Shown here: one piece after another, positions 52,164 through 60,567 of the stretch
Layout of the letters: each line of letters opens with the position of its first letter
Numbering within the stretch: position 1 is the first letter of the stretch
Assembly (NCBI GenBank): GCA_020048985.1
Contig: JAIFLR010000048.1
Location: 1-64,000, forward strand
From: Halobacteriovorax sp.
Lineage (GTDB): Bacteria > Bdellovibrionota > Bacteriovoracia > Bacteriovoracales > Bacteriovoracaceae
DNA: 64,000 bases
Reading direction: 5' to 3'
Position numbers and translations under genes: made by a program
The notes under the pieces: model-generated
Database searches by the model: none
The model's input: only the letters and a program-made list of their open reading frames with translations
What the model was told of the DNA's origin: nothing

Positions 52164-52227
52164 TAGTGAAGCGAATTGGTAGCAATGTTTGTAGAAGGTA
52201 GAAAAGAGAAAGGTTGGTGAATTGTCG

Positions 52228-53841
52228 ATGAGCCAGAATCTAAATTTTGATAAAGATTTGCGATATAAGAAAACCGACCTAATAAAAAGCCTGCGCGGCT
52301 TTGTTACTTGGCTGAGCTTACTGCCATCAGCAATTAAAAAGCTGTTCGTTGCAACTTGCTTCGTTGGATTGATAGCTTTTTCTGTCGAGGTCTTTTTCAT
52401 TCGCTTTCTCAATGCTCTGATGGCCGACATTGGTCTCATCCCGGGTGAGACGGTTGTCATGGCGATAAAAGTAACTGTGCCTATTCTAATCCTACTCGCT
52501 ATTATGCGATTAGGGGTAGGGGTATTTAGATTTTTTCTTTCCGGAAAGCTGGCCCAGACTTGGACTCATCTACAGCGAGAATCCTTAGTTCGGCGTGCCG
52601 CTCAGACCAAGAATCCGATCACTGCAGATGAAATTCAAAAATACAGCTACCACGCAGAAAGCGGCGGCCAATTTTTTATTACTCTCAGCTTACTCTTTTT
52701 TAATATCGTCTCTGCCCTGGCCACCGCTCTCTATTGTGTGTGGCTTTCACCCAAATTAAGTCTTGTTGTCATTGGCGTTGCCCTCTTATTTGTTTTACCG
52801 GCGGTGACTGCCCTTAAAATCCTCAAGAAAGGTGTGAATAGCGTTTTTTCCAGTAAACAAATTATGGACCGCTACTATGTTTCTATGATTGAAAATAGCT
52901 ATGTCTTGGGAGCAGTTGATTCCAATAAAATTCTTGATAAAAACATAGAGGAATCGAAAAACTTCGCCAGGGGAATGGTTAAGATCGATCTGATTAAGGG
53001 TATTAAGAGGAATTTTCCCGAACTCGTGGGCATCTGTATCGTGATTATCCTTATCACCAATTATCGCCAGTTCACTGATGTCAGTGTAACCCAGTTGACC
53101 ACCATGGTTTATCTCCTGGTTAGATTATCTCAATATTTAGGAAATGCCTTGTATGCTCTTGGACAATCTCAACTGCTTCATAAATCCATTGAAATAAATA
53201 ATCAGATAGAATTATTTGAAACACCTAAAGTATCTAACGTAGAAAAAAAAGAAATTGAGAAAGTAAAAGTTGAAATTGATTGGAACAAAGGCGAACACTT
53301 CTCTTTTGAATCCCCAGATCTCGTGCATCTGATAGGAGCCCCGGGATCAGGGAAAACAACTTTACTGAGACACTTGTTGGGTTCTCGGCACGGTGAAAAT
53401 TGCCAGATCAATGTCAATGGAGAAGACTCCGGTTGCTATGTGAATCAGATGGCCTATGTGGGGACTTCCCCCTTTGTTTACCCTGGCAGTATGTTGGAGA
53501 ATGTTTTTGTTTTCAGTGACCCAACAAACCAACCGAATGACAGATACAGAAAAATTATTCAAGAAACTTTTCCCGACATCGGAGTAGAAGCTTTTCTCAA
53601 AATGCTTCCCTCGCAACTCTCAACAGGACAGCTGCAGCGGTTGTCATTTTTGCAGTTATTAGTCTCAAAACGAAAAATTCTCATGTTGGATGAGGCGTTT
53701 GCCTCTCTTGGACCACAAGAAAGCGAGCTTATTCAAAAGTTAAGGTACGAATGCCCGAATTCTCTCATCATTTATGTCTCTCATAATATGACTGCTGGAG
53801 TATTAGGGGAGAAGGTTGTTGAGTTGCATCGCTTGTCTTAA
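52228..53841 (+). CDS. ABC half-transporter (fused membrane and ATPase domains)
   Basis: This is a 537-residue protein. Residues about 30-330 form an exporter-type membrane domain (up to six helices) and 350-537 the ATPase. It shows Walker A GAPGSGKTTL, signature LSTGQLQR, Walker B KILMLDEAF and the H-loop SHN. The signature is the LSGGQ variant LSTGQ. It would work as a dimer to export a lipid, peptide or glycan precursor. ATG 52228 is preferred over TTG 52222. It is flanked on both sides by oppositely oriented nucleotidyltransferase-like genes, overlapping the right one by 39 bases. Confidence 0.88.
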   Translation: MSQNLNFDKDLRYKKTDLIKSLRGFVTWLSLLPSAIKKLFVATCFVGLIAFSVEVFFIRFLNALMADIGLIPGETVVMAIKVTVPILILLAIMRLGVGVFRFFLSGKLAQTWTHLQRESLVRRAAQTKNPITADEIQKYSYHAESGGQFFITLSLLFFNIVSALATALYCVWLSPKLSLVVIGVALLFVLPAVTALKILKKGVNSVFSSKQIMDRYYVSMIENSYVLGAVDSNKILDKNIEESKNFARGMVKIDLIKGIKRNFPELVGICIVIILITNYRQFTDVSVTQLTTMVYLLVRLSQYLGNALYALGQSQLLHKSIEINNQIELFETPKVSNVEKKEIEKVKVEIDWNKGEHFSFESPDLVHLIGAPGSGKTTLLRHLLGSRHGENCQINVNGEDSGCYVNQMAYVGTSPFVYPGSMLENVFVFSDPTNQPNDRYRKIIQETFPDIGVEAFLKMLPSQLSTGQLQRLSFLQLLVSKRKILMLDEAFASLGPQESELIQKLRYECPNSLIIYVSHNMTAGVLGEKVVELHRLS

Positions 53842-54939
53842 GAGGTTTTCGGCCAGAATGAAATGATCCTGGATAATCTTATCATTTAGAATTTTTTCTT
53901 TCTTCTCTGCGAGTTTGGTCTGATTCATCATTTGGTTAAGAAGTGGCAGACGAGAGTAAATGCAATCCTCCAATCTTTTGTAGCTGGCCGGGTCGATCTC
54001 GTATAGATAAGGATTATCGTAAAATATGACGACCGTCTCTAGAGTCCATTGAAGAATGGCGAGTTTCGGAATTGTCGGAGAGTCGAACTTGATAGAAGTC
54101 AATCCAACTTTTGGCAAGAAGGCGTAGAGATCAGGATGACCTTCAGGGAATGGAGTGATTTTCGCTGGCCGCGAGAAGTAATCCCGCAATTCATTCGCAT
54201 TCTTAAACTGGATAGGAATAAATTTGAGATGTTCTTCACTCACCGTGTGAAATTCTTCGGCCTGATCCAAATATTGGTTAACTTTTGGCATATTCTGGAT
54301 GATTTGGAATTTAAGAAAGTAATTCTCCCAAAATATTCTCTCACAAGATTTGGCAGATAACCTGGTCCATACACTTAGGCTTTCTTCTGTGGTGATGTTT
54401 TTTGCCAATTGCTCGAGACCTAGGTCTTTGGCCAATTCCATCCACCGGTCTTTTTGTTTTGCGCTGGGAAGATAGATGAAGTTTTTTGTGCTTCTGGCAT
54501 GTTCTGGATAGCGATTGATGATTTCCCGCAAACACAGCCATAAGTTTCGTCGTTTGGAGATGAGTTTATTATTCATCCAAGGAGAGTCATGGTGATAATA
54601 AATACCGGCCTGATAACAAAGTTGATCGAGCTCAGGGCTAGTAAATTTAGCCGTTATATCAATTCGAGTAAATTTATTCAGATAGAAGAATTGTTTCTTT
54701 ATCTTCTTTTGATTTTCGGTAAGAGTTTTTCCAATCACTTTTAGATCGATATCACTTACAAATGGTATCCATGCCTTCGTGTGAAATGAGCCCTCAATGA
54801 TGTATTTCCCATCAAAGAAGCGTGAAGCAAAATATTTTACATAAATACTAATCAGTGATCGTATCAAGAATCTTACGTGAGAAATCTGAAGCAGAACTCT
54901 CACAAAATGTTTTATTCGGACAATGGGGTTAAGGCTCAT
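53803..54939 (-). CDS. Nucleotidyltransferase-fold protein B
   Basis: This is a 378-residue protein. The motif IEGSFHTKAWIPFVSDIDLKV matches the pol-beta nucleotidyltransferase GS...DxD pattern and the same region of protein A at 50937 (GSF...IPLVSDIDLN). FTRIDITAK may supply the third acidic residue. The rest is helical with no known domain. The start overlaps the stop of the GT-C gene by one base (TGATG), so it is translated with it. Confidence 0.75.
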   Translation of the reverse strand: MSLNPIVRIKHFVRVLLQISHVRFLIRSLISIYVKYFASRFFDGKYIIEGSFHTKAWIPFVSDIDLKVIGKTLTENQKKIKKQFFYLNKFTRIDITAKFTSPELDQLCYQAGIYYHHDSPWMNNKLISKRRNLWLCLREIINRYPEHARSTKNFIYLPSAKQKDRWMELAKDLGLEQLAKNITTEESLSVWTRLSAKSCERIFWENYFLKFQIIQNMPKVNQYLDQAEEFHTVSEEHLKFIPIQFKNANELRDYFSRPAKITPFPEGHPDLYAFLPKVGLTSIKFDSPTIPKLAILQWTLETVVIFYDNPYLYEIDPASYKRLEDCIYSRLPLLNQMMNQTKLAEKKEKILNDKIIQDHFILAENLLRQAMQLNNLLP

Positions 54940-56387
54940 CAGAATGACCAGCCTATTTGTGGAATCGTATTGATCTCTTTCAAGTAGCTCTCAGCTGACT
55001 GGCCTAAGACCAATAAACGGTAGTTCTTGAAATAGATGATTCCGCCATATTCTGGATTTAATAGTGATAGGCCACCGAAAACTTCTGGGCAGAAGTTTTC
55101 CTGATAAATGACCAAGTTTGGTGGTGTCATCTCTTTAAGCAGAGAATCAAAGCTCTTTAAACAAGCCTCTTCGTTTTTTAACTCTACACCGCAGCGGCCA
55201 TATCTTTTTATATAAGGCTTGAACCATTGATTGTTGTACCAGTAAGAACTGACTTTATTTTCACAACGCTCGCCTTGTCCTTGCATCGCTGTGTAAATAA
55301 ATGGCTCCCGGACCTCAGACCAAGTATCACTATACATAAGAGGCAATGAGCTCACCTGTATGGTAAAGAAAACTCCAAAAATTACCAACTGGCCTCTGCG
55401 AGGCAGATTATTTAGAAAAAGAAAATAAATGACAGGAACAAACCACAAAAAGTAACGAGGAAGTATGTAGGAGTATGGACCCATGGACCGATAGAGGATG
55501 GCCAAGAAAAATAAGGTCATGGACATAACAAATAGAGAATTTAACTTCAGTCTTTCCTTTGAGGAAAAAATCTTCGCGGCCAGAACTACAACCCAGAGAC
55601 GGATCAAATTCATACGTTTGGAAAATATTATGAAAATAACCTCTCTCAAAGACTCCGAAATAGAGGTTTTTACATTCCAGAATACATTTTGCGATAAGAC
55701 GAGGGATTTGAAAGAAAGATTGTAGCCAACCCAAGGTATGATTAATAGCAAGTGCGCCAATCCTAACCACAGAAAAGCTTGCCATGCTTTTGTGTCTTTC
55801 TTCATTAAAAGTTGAAAGAAGATGACTGCGGAAAAAATGATACAGAAAACCCAAGCCAGATAGTGAGTATAAAAACACAAGGTCAGGAGTGTGATGATGA
55901 GGGCACCATTTTTCTTTGAGGGGGTCTCCCGCCAATTCAAGATTTGCAGCCAGGTCGCTAAACAAAAGAGGGAAGCCAGGCTATAGGGCTCCACCATTCT
56001 GGTTATTTCCAGGAGAGGTGAGCTGAAAATCAAGAGGAGGGAGAATAGCCACCATGGGAAATTAAGAATTCTTCTATACCAGAATGGTAAAATCGCCATA
56101 ATGGAAAAAAATAGTACAGACAAAAAGCGTGTAGCGGACTCTTCTTCTCCGACCAGATTAACCCAGCCTTTAAGCACGAAAAAAAAGAGAGGAGGATGAA
56201 AAGCCCAATTTCGACAAAATTCCAGAAGCTTCGGGAGGGGCATGGCCTGTTGATACAGCAAAGCTAGTTCGTCATTATGGTAAGAATCTTTTCCTAGTTC
56301 ATAGGCCGCAACGTAGAGACCGAGGGCCACGATAAAAAATACCGCCAGACGGGTGATCATTTTATTTCGTCCGGTGAAACTTTCCAT
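54939..56387 (-). CDS. GT-C family membrane glycosyltransferase (PMT/ArnT-like)
   Basis: This 482-residue protein has about ten hydrophobic helices. The first periplasmic loop has SYHNDELALLY with the acidic residues typical of GT-C enzymes, then FHPPLFFFVLKGW and EEESATRFLSVLFF as in the ArnT/PMT (GT39/GT83) group. A soluble C-terminal part (from about residue 350) has several cysteines. It would use a polyprenyl-phosphate sugar to modify lipid A, glycan or protein in the periplasm. It is the first gene of a unit with protein B. Confidence 0.8.
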   Translation of the reverse strand: MESFTGRNKMITRLAVFFIVALGLYVAAYELGKDSYHNDELALLYQQAMPLPKLLEFCRNWAFHPPLFFFVLKGWVNLVGEEESATRFLSVLFFSIMAILPFWYRRILNFPWWLFSLLLIFSSPLLEITRMVEPYSLASLFCLATWLQILNWRETPSKKNGALIITLLTLCFYTHYLAWVFCIIFSAVIFFQLLMKKDTKAWQAFLWLGLAHLLLIIPWVGYNLSFKSLVLSQNVFWNVKTSISESLREVIFIIFSKRMNLIRLWVVVLAAKIFSSKERLKLNSLFVMSMTLFFLAILYRSMGPYSYILPRYFLWFVPVIYFLFLNNLPRRGQLVIFGVFFTIQVSSLPLMYSDTWSEVREPFIYTAMQGQGERCENKVSSYWYNNQWFKPYIKRYGRCGVELKNEEACLKSFDSLLKEMTPPNLVIYQENFCPEVFGGLSLLNPEYGGIIYFKNYRLLVLGQSAESYLKEINTIPQIGWSF

Positions 56388-56507
56388 CCAAAAATAATCA
56401 CACGCTTTTGCCCCTTTAGCCTAGGGAGATTTCAAATCTTGGGTCTTGAGCCCCGAATTGTGGCCACTTTTGAACACCGAAGTAAATTTATCGGCTTTTC
56501 TAAGCCC

Positions 56508-56557
56508 CAGAAATGACATTTCAAGCAGCATATAACTGCTTAATATCGTCATTTCTG
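56508..56557 (+). promoter_or_regulatory. Nested hairpin upstream of the Cys-rich lipoprotein gene
   Basis: The outer stem CAGAAATGAC (56508-56517) with GTCATTTCTG (56548-56557) is a perfect 10 bp. It encloses an inner stem AAGCAG/CTGCTT with loop CATATAA and a short internal loop. It lies about 65 bases before the ATG at 56622. As DNA it could be an operator; as RNA, a leader structure. It has no T-run directly after it, so it is not a standard terminator. Confidence 0.5.
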
Positions 56558-56621
56558 AGTGATAATAGCTTTAAGAATTTTAAGGGAAATGTCCGATATA
56601 ACCTTTAGAGGATCAAGGATT

Positions 56622-58571
56622 ATGGTCTATTCGAGTTTAGGGAAGAAATCTATCAGCAGTATATTAGCGATGGCGTTTGCCATCTCTGGTTGTATGCCGT
56701 CAGATGTTCCTTCAACCCGCCAAGGCTTTAATGCCACTCCTATCGGGGAAAGCACAACTGGTGCTGGCGCAGGTGCTACAACCACTGGCACTGGAAGCGG
56801 AGAAACATCTCTTCCACCCAAAGTAGAAATCAGACATTTAATTGAACCAAATCTTTCGACGGATCCTACCTACACCTCAGGAACTGGGTATGCGGGTGGG
56901 GGAAGTTACGTTAGAAAACTCACACTTCCTAAAAATTTCCAAGGTCGTTTGTATCTGGCCGGGATTAATATTGGAAGTTTGGCCGACAGGCACGTTAAAG
57001 TGCGGTTTAAATTTGGAGTTGGCAGAGATGCGATAACCATTCCTGGTGTTGTTTCTTCTGCTCCTGGTATCACTCCACAAACTAATATTCATGTTCTAGT
57101 GATGGATATGCGCTCGGAGCCTTTCCGCAACATACGTCTGACTTACGATCTTTTTGATTATAACGAATATGATTCAACTCAAACTCCAGTGCAGGATAAC
57201 CGGGATTCGGGACTCTATTGCCGTGGTTTAAGAGTTGAAGATGATCCGACTTTCACAGGTGTGGGGCAGTGTGATGGTCTTCAGCCGGATGAGGAATGCC
57301 TTTATTCTTATGCCAAAGTCATGGACCAAGGGTTGGTCAAATCGGTTGTGAGCGGATCGTCGACCGTGCTCGTTCCTTCCATTCCTACTTTACCGCAGGT
57401 TAAAAGTGTATCTGGAAACGCTTATTATCAAGATTCCATGGCCCAGCATTTGAAAAAAACGCTGGCAGATAATACCAACGGTCCTTTGAAATTCAGTGAA
57501 GCAGCAGTTCCTCTTAATGCCACTGATGCCATCGATCTAAGTTTCCTTTTGACTCCTACTCCTTACACCATCGATTGGGCAGCTAAGGTTATTAATCTTG
57601 CTACTTATCACTACCGTGGCCCTTACCGTTTAATAAATAAAGCCGAGTGGCATTTTAAATTTTCTGATCCTGTTGGTGTCAAACGGCTGTTCTCCAGTAG
57701 TCGTCCCTACACTGGGCCGGCGGTTGCTGTTCCGGATAACAATACCGTTTATTACGGGTCTTACCTTTTCCCATTAGCGACTCAATTAGACTTAGCGGCC
57801 AATGTGGCACACTTGAGTTCAAGTGTTTGGACTGATCCGCGATCTGAAACAACACTTGCTGTTCCAGGGAAAACGCTTTGGATGGATGGCTCAAATGCCC
57901 GCGCCCAGAGTAAAAATTCTGACCTTGAGCACATCGGCTCTTGTAACGTTTCAGCTTCCATCGAAATCATTGCAAAAGACGACAACGCTAACGAATACGT
58001 GATCGCCCTTTCTGAGGATGTTAAGCTGCAGTTGGTTCGCCCAATTCAGCATTACACTGATACAGGAAATGATGTTCTTTACTCTAACTTTAAAACTTGT
58101 GCTTCCAACGCCTCATGCGGTGGGAACGAATGTTGTTTCAACAACCGTTGTTGGGATCAGACGCTGGTTTCTCAATGTTATGATTCATCCAGTACACAAG
58201 GTAACAGACAGGTTGGTGAGAGTTGTTTGACTGATCTGGAGTGCAGCAGTATGTGTTGTAACCGCAGTTCAGGTTTATGTTCACCCCATAACACCATCCT
58301 TAATCCCGCTGTTCTTTGTAGTAAACCGATCGGGGATTTTTGTATCGCTAAAGAGTGGTGCCAGAAAACTCCGGTAGTAAGATGCTTGATCGTCAATACC
58401 GGTACCAATGCCCTGGGAGAGGTGACTTGCCGGCAACAGTGCTACACCACTAGTGAGTACGGAGAATGTAAGTCTGGAGTTTGCATCGCTCCATTTCAGG
58501 AAAGTATTCCAACTTTTGATCCAAATGCCGACGGCGCCTGTGATGCAGCCGTTCCTGCGCCTAACTTTTAA
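56622..58571 (+). CDS. Cys-rich lipoprotein, 649 aa
   Basis: ATG 56622 has a GAGGATCAAGG ribosome site and gives signal peptide ...AMAFAISGC with the lipidated Cys23; upstream in-frame starts lie in the leader. A Thr/Gly-rich linker follows the lipobox (about residues 40-65), then a beta-rich body. The C-terminal 170 residues hold about 20 cysteines in spaced CC/C patterns (GGNECCFNNRCW, SSMCCNRSSGLC), like Dickkopf-type disulfide modules. A surface or adhesion role is inferred. Confidence 0.75.
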   Translation: MVYSSLGKKSISSILAMAFAISGCMPSDVPSTRQGFNATPIGESTTGAGAGATTTGTGSGETSLPPKVEIRHLIEPNLSTDPTYTSGTGYAGGGSYVRKLTLPKNFQGRLYLAGINIGSLADRHVKVRFKFGVGRDAITIPGVVSSAPGITPQTNIHVLVMDMRSEPFRNIRLTYDLFDYNEYDSTQTPVQDNRDSGLYCRGLRVEDDPTFTGVGQCDGLQPDEECLYSYAKVMDQGLVKSVVSGSSTVLVPSIPTLPQVKSVSGNAYYQDSMAQHLKKTLADNTNGPLKFSEAAVPLNATDAIDLSFLLTPTPYTIDWAAKVINLATYHYRGPYRLINKAEWHFKFSDPVGVKRLFSSSRPYTGPAVAVPDNNTVYYGSYLFPLATQLDLAANVAHLSSSVWTDPRSETTLAVPGKTLWMDGSNARAQSKNSDLEHIGSCNVSASIEIIAKDDNANEYVIALSEDVKLQLVRPIQHYTDTGNDVLYSNFKTCASNASCGGNECCFNNRCWDQTLVSQCYDSSSTQGNRQVGESCLTDLECSSMCCNRSSGLCSPHNTILNPAVLCSKPIGDFCIAKEWCQKTPVVRCLIVNTGTNALGEVTCRQQCYTTSEYGECKSGVCIAPFQESIPTFDPNADGACDAAVPAPNF

Positions 58572-58627
58572 TCATTGATCCACGCCTTCAAGCTAGGGCA
58601 TAATAGGAGCTCCAGGAGAGTGCCTTT

Positions 58628-59056
58628 ATGTCTTTACCAACGTCACAAGATTGTATTCTTGACCATATTGCGATTGCTGTAAAAAGCATCTCATCCACTC
58701 AGAAGATCTATGAGGACATGGGGATGATCTTCTCGGGCGTTATTGAAGAAGTAAAAGAGCAGAAAGTTTTAACAGCATTTGCTCAGATCGATGAGAATGC
58801 TCATATTGAATTACTTGAACCGACCTCATCAGAATCCACCATTCATAAATTTATTGAAGCAAAGGGTGAGGGCATTCATCATCTGTGTTTTAAAGTTTTG
58901 GATGTTAAAAAGAAAACCGATGAGCTTACCCAAAAAGGGTATAAATTTATTTATCCTGAACCCAAAATTGGCGCTGGTGGGTGCTTAGTGAATTTCATGC
59001 ATCCTAAATCCACAGGTGGCGTTTTAATTGAGATTTCACAAAGGCCCGTGACATGA
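58628..59056 (+). CDS. mce: Methylmalonyl-CoA epimerase
   Basis: This 142-residue VOC-fold enzyme interconverts (R)- and (S)-methylmalonyl-CoA in propionate metabolism. Metal ligands lie in DHIAIAV, GEGIHHLCF and VLIEISQ, and LLEPTSSES matches the family. Methylmalonyl-CoA mutase genes are not in the window. It overlaps the rhomboid-like gene by 4 bases (ATGA). Confidence 0.9.
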   Translation: MSLPTSQDCILDHIAIAVKSISSTQKIYEDMGMIFSGVIEEVKEQKVLTAFAQIDENAHIELLEPTSSESTIHKFIEAKGEGIHHLCFKVLDVKKKTDELTQKGYKFIYPEPKIGAGGCLVNFMHPKSTGGVLIEISQRPVT

Positions 59057-59772
59057 ATCAACATCAGTTCAGCGCACCAGAATTAACCAAAACGAATAAA
59101 ATCCTTCTCATTGCTTCTGGAACTTGTTTTATCCTCTTTTCTCTATTGAAAGCGGTCGGAGCCTTTAATCTCGTTTCACTGCTAGGCCTTTCGGCTTCTG
59201 GTCTCATGAGCGGTTTTGTTTTTCAGCTTATTTCGTATCCACTGATAGAAGTTAATCTGATGGGTTTTATTTTTAATTCACTGGTGGTCTGGTTTATTGG
59301 ATCGGAATTGGAAAAGCAGTGGGGAAGCAAAGTTTATTTGAGATTCCTCCTGATCAATATTATTGGCGTCGGAATTATATATGCTTTGGTTAATTTGCTT
59401 TTTTTCTATGGAACTCCTGTCTACTCGGCACCTATCCATGGAATGACCGGAATTAACTTTGCGATGCTGATTGCCTATTCTCTTTTGTACCCTGATCGAC
59501 AAATGTCACTCATGATGATTTTTCCTATGCGTGCCCGAACCTTTTGTTGGATTCTGGCCGGGATTGAAGCCTATATGGCGGTCTTCTCTGGCCTGTCGTC
59601 GGCCTGGGCGCATTTACTGGCGATGGGGATCAGTTACTTGATTATCCGATTTCAGACCCAGCCCCTGATTAGAAAGGCCCTGAATGCCAGTTTCGAGAAA
59701 AAGAAGCGTAGCAAAAGCCATCTCTATGTCGTTAAAGACGAGGATCAGAAGCCGCCCAAGTTTTGGCAGTAA
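59053..59772 (+). CDS. Rhomboid-family membrane protein, probably not a protease
   Basis: This 239-residue protein has about six helices. The rhomboid layout is seen: GSELEKQWGS after helix 2, IHGMTGINFA in the place of the catalytic GxSG, and AHLLAMGISYL with the helix-6 His. The catalytic Ser is replaced by Thr132 (G-M-T-G), while His187 remains. A Thr nucleophile is not known to work in rhomboids, so an inactive rhomboid or derlin-like role is likely. The C-terminal tail is basic and soluble. Confidence 0.75.
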   Translation: MNQHQFSAPELTKTNKILLIASGTCFILFSLLKAVGAFNLVSLLGLSASGLMSGFVFQLISYPLIEVNLMGFIFNSLVVWFIGSELEKQWGSKVYLRFLLINIIGVGIIYALVNLLFFYGTPVYSAPIHGMTGINFAMLIAYSLLYPDRQMSLMMIFPMRARTFCWILAGIEAYMAVFSGLSSAWAHLLAMGISYLIIRFQTQPLIRKALNASFEKKKRSKSHLYVVKDEDQKPPKFWQ

Positions 59773-59855
59773 GCGTTATTGTAAGGAATTCTGAGGAGTT
59801 CTTGCTTAAGTCTCTGCGCGGTGGTACAAAAAGTTTCGTTTAAAAGTGAGGACTT

Positions 59856-60029
59856 ATGAAATTAAGATTAGCTCTTGAAGAAAAACTTATGGATGCTCGC
59901 CTTCGTGACCGCCTTCTAGCTGAAGGAAAGATCTCTAAGGAAGAAGTAAAAAAATATCTGGATTCTCTTGCTGATGAAACTAAGAATGCAGTTCCTCTAG
60001 ATCATGAAGAAGTAAAAAATCTTCAGTAG
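59856..60029 (+). CDS. Small charged protein, 57 aa
   Basis: ATG 59856 has a GTGAGG ribosome site. The product (LRLALEEKLMDARLRDRL...KISKEEVKKYLDSLADET) is predicted helical and highly charged with no Cys. The stop is two bases before the convergent fliL stop. The coding-like composition and strong ribosome site support it as real. Function unknown. Confidence 0.65.
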   Translation: MKLRLALEEKLMDARLRDRLLAEGKISKEEVKKYLDSLADETKNAVPLDHEEVKNLQ

Positions 60030-60031
60030 TC

Positions 60032-60493
60032 TTACTGTACGATAAATCCAGAAAAATAGATTTGTTTCACAACAGGTTCACCCAGTTTGGCGTTAACCTG
60101 TTTTTTTATTTTATTTTCCAACAAGATTTTCCCCGACAACGTATCTAGATCATCCGGTGAAAGATGCGAAGCGATCTCAATCAGAACATCCTTAAAAATG
60201 TATTCGCTGGCCTTGATTAGGGCCGCTTGATCATCGTGAAAGGGAAGAATATTCATCTCTACATCAAGGTAGCGAAGTCTAGTTCCCCTTGAATGCAAAT
60301 TAACCACAAATTTCTTCATCGGAACACTCTTCACTTGAGACTGCTCAACCGCACTATTTTTGAGGCTTTCGGCTTCTGCGACTTGATCAGTAGGCTTGGG
60401 TTTTAGAATGTTGTGAGAGTAATAAACCAGACCAGCGCCGGCCACGACCACTACAAGATTGATGATAAGAAGTATCTTTTGAACTGAACCCAT
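60032..60493 (-). CDS. fliL: Flagellar basal-body protein FliL
   Basis: This 153-residue protein has a single N-terminal membrane helix (about residues 6-25) and a periplasmic domain with KKFVVNLHSRGTRLRYLDVEM and the C-terminal VKQIYFSGFIVQ, both typical of FliL. FliL surrounds the MotAB stator and supports motor torque. No other flagellar genes adjoin it, so it is isolated from the main flagellar operons. Confidence 0.85.
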   Translation of the reverse strand: MGSVQKILLIINLVVVVAGAGLVYYSHNILKPKPTDQVAEAESLKNSAVEQSQVKSVPMKKFVVNLHSRGTRLRYLDVEMNILPFHDDQAALIKASEYIFKDVLIEIASHLSPDDLDTLSGKILLENKIKKQVNAKLGEPVVKQIYFSGFIVQ

Positions 60494-60536
60494 AATTAAT
60501 CATAGCATGGAGCTGGAATAACGCAATCGCTTGAAA

Positions 60537-60558
60537 CGAAAAGGGGCCCGAAGGCCCC
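60537..60558 (-). terminator. Rho-independent terminator after ald
   Basis: On the - strand GGGGCC-TTCG-GGCCCC is followed by TTTTCG, 10 bases after the ald stop. The stem and TTCG loop closely match the terminator at 41020-41047. Confidence 0.8.
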
Positions 60559-60567
60559 TATAAATTC

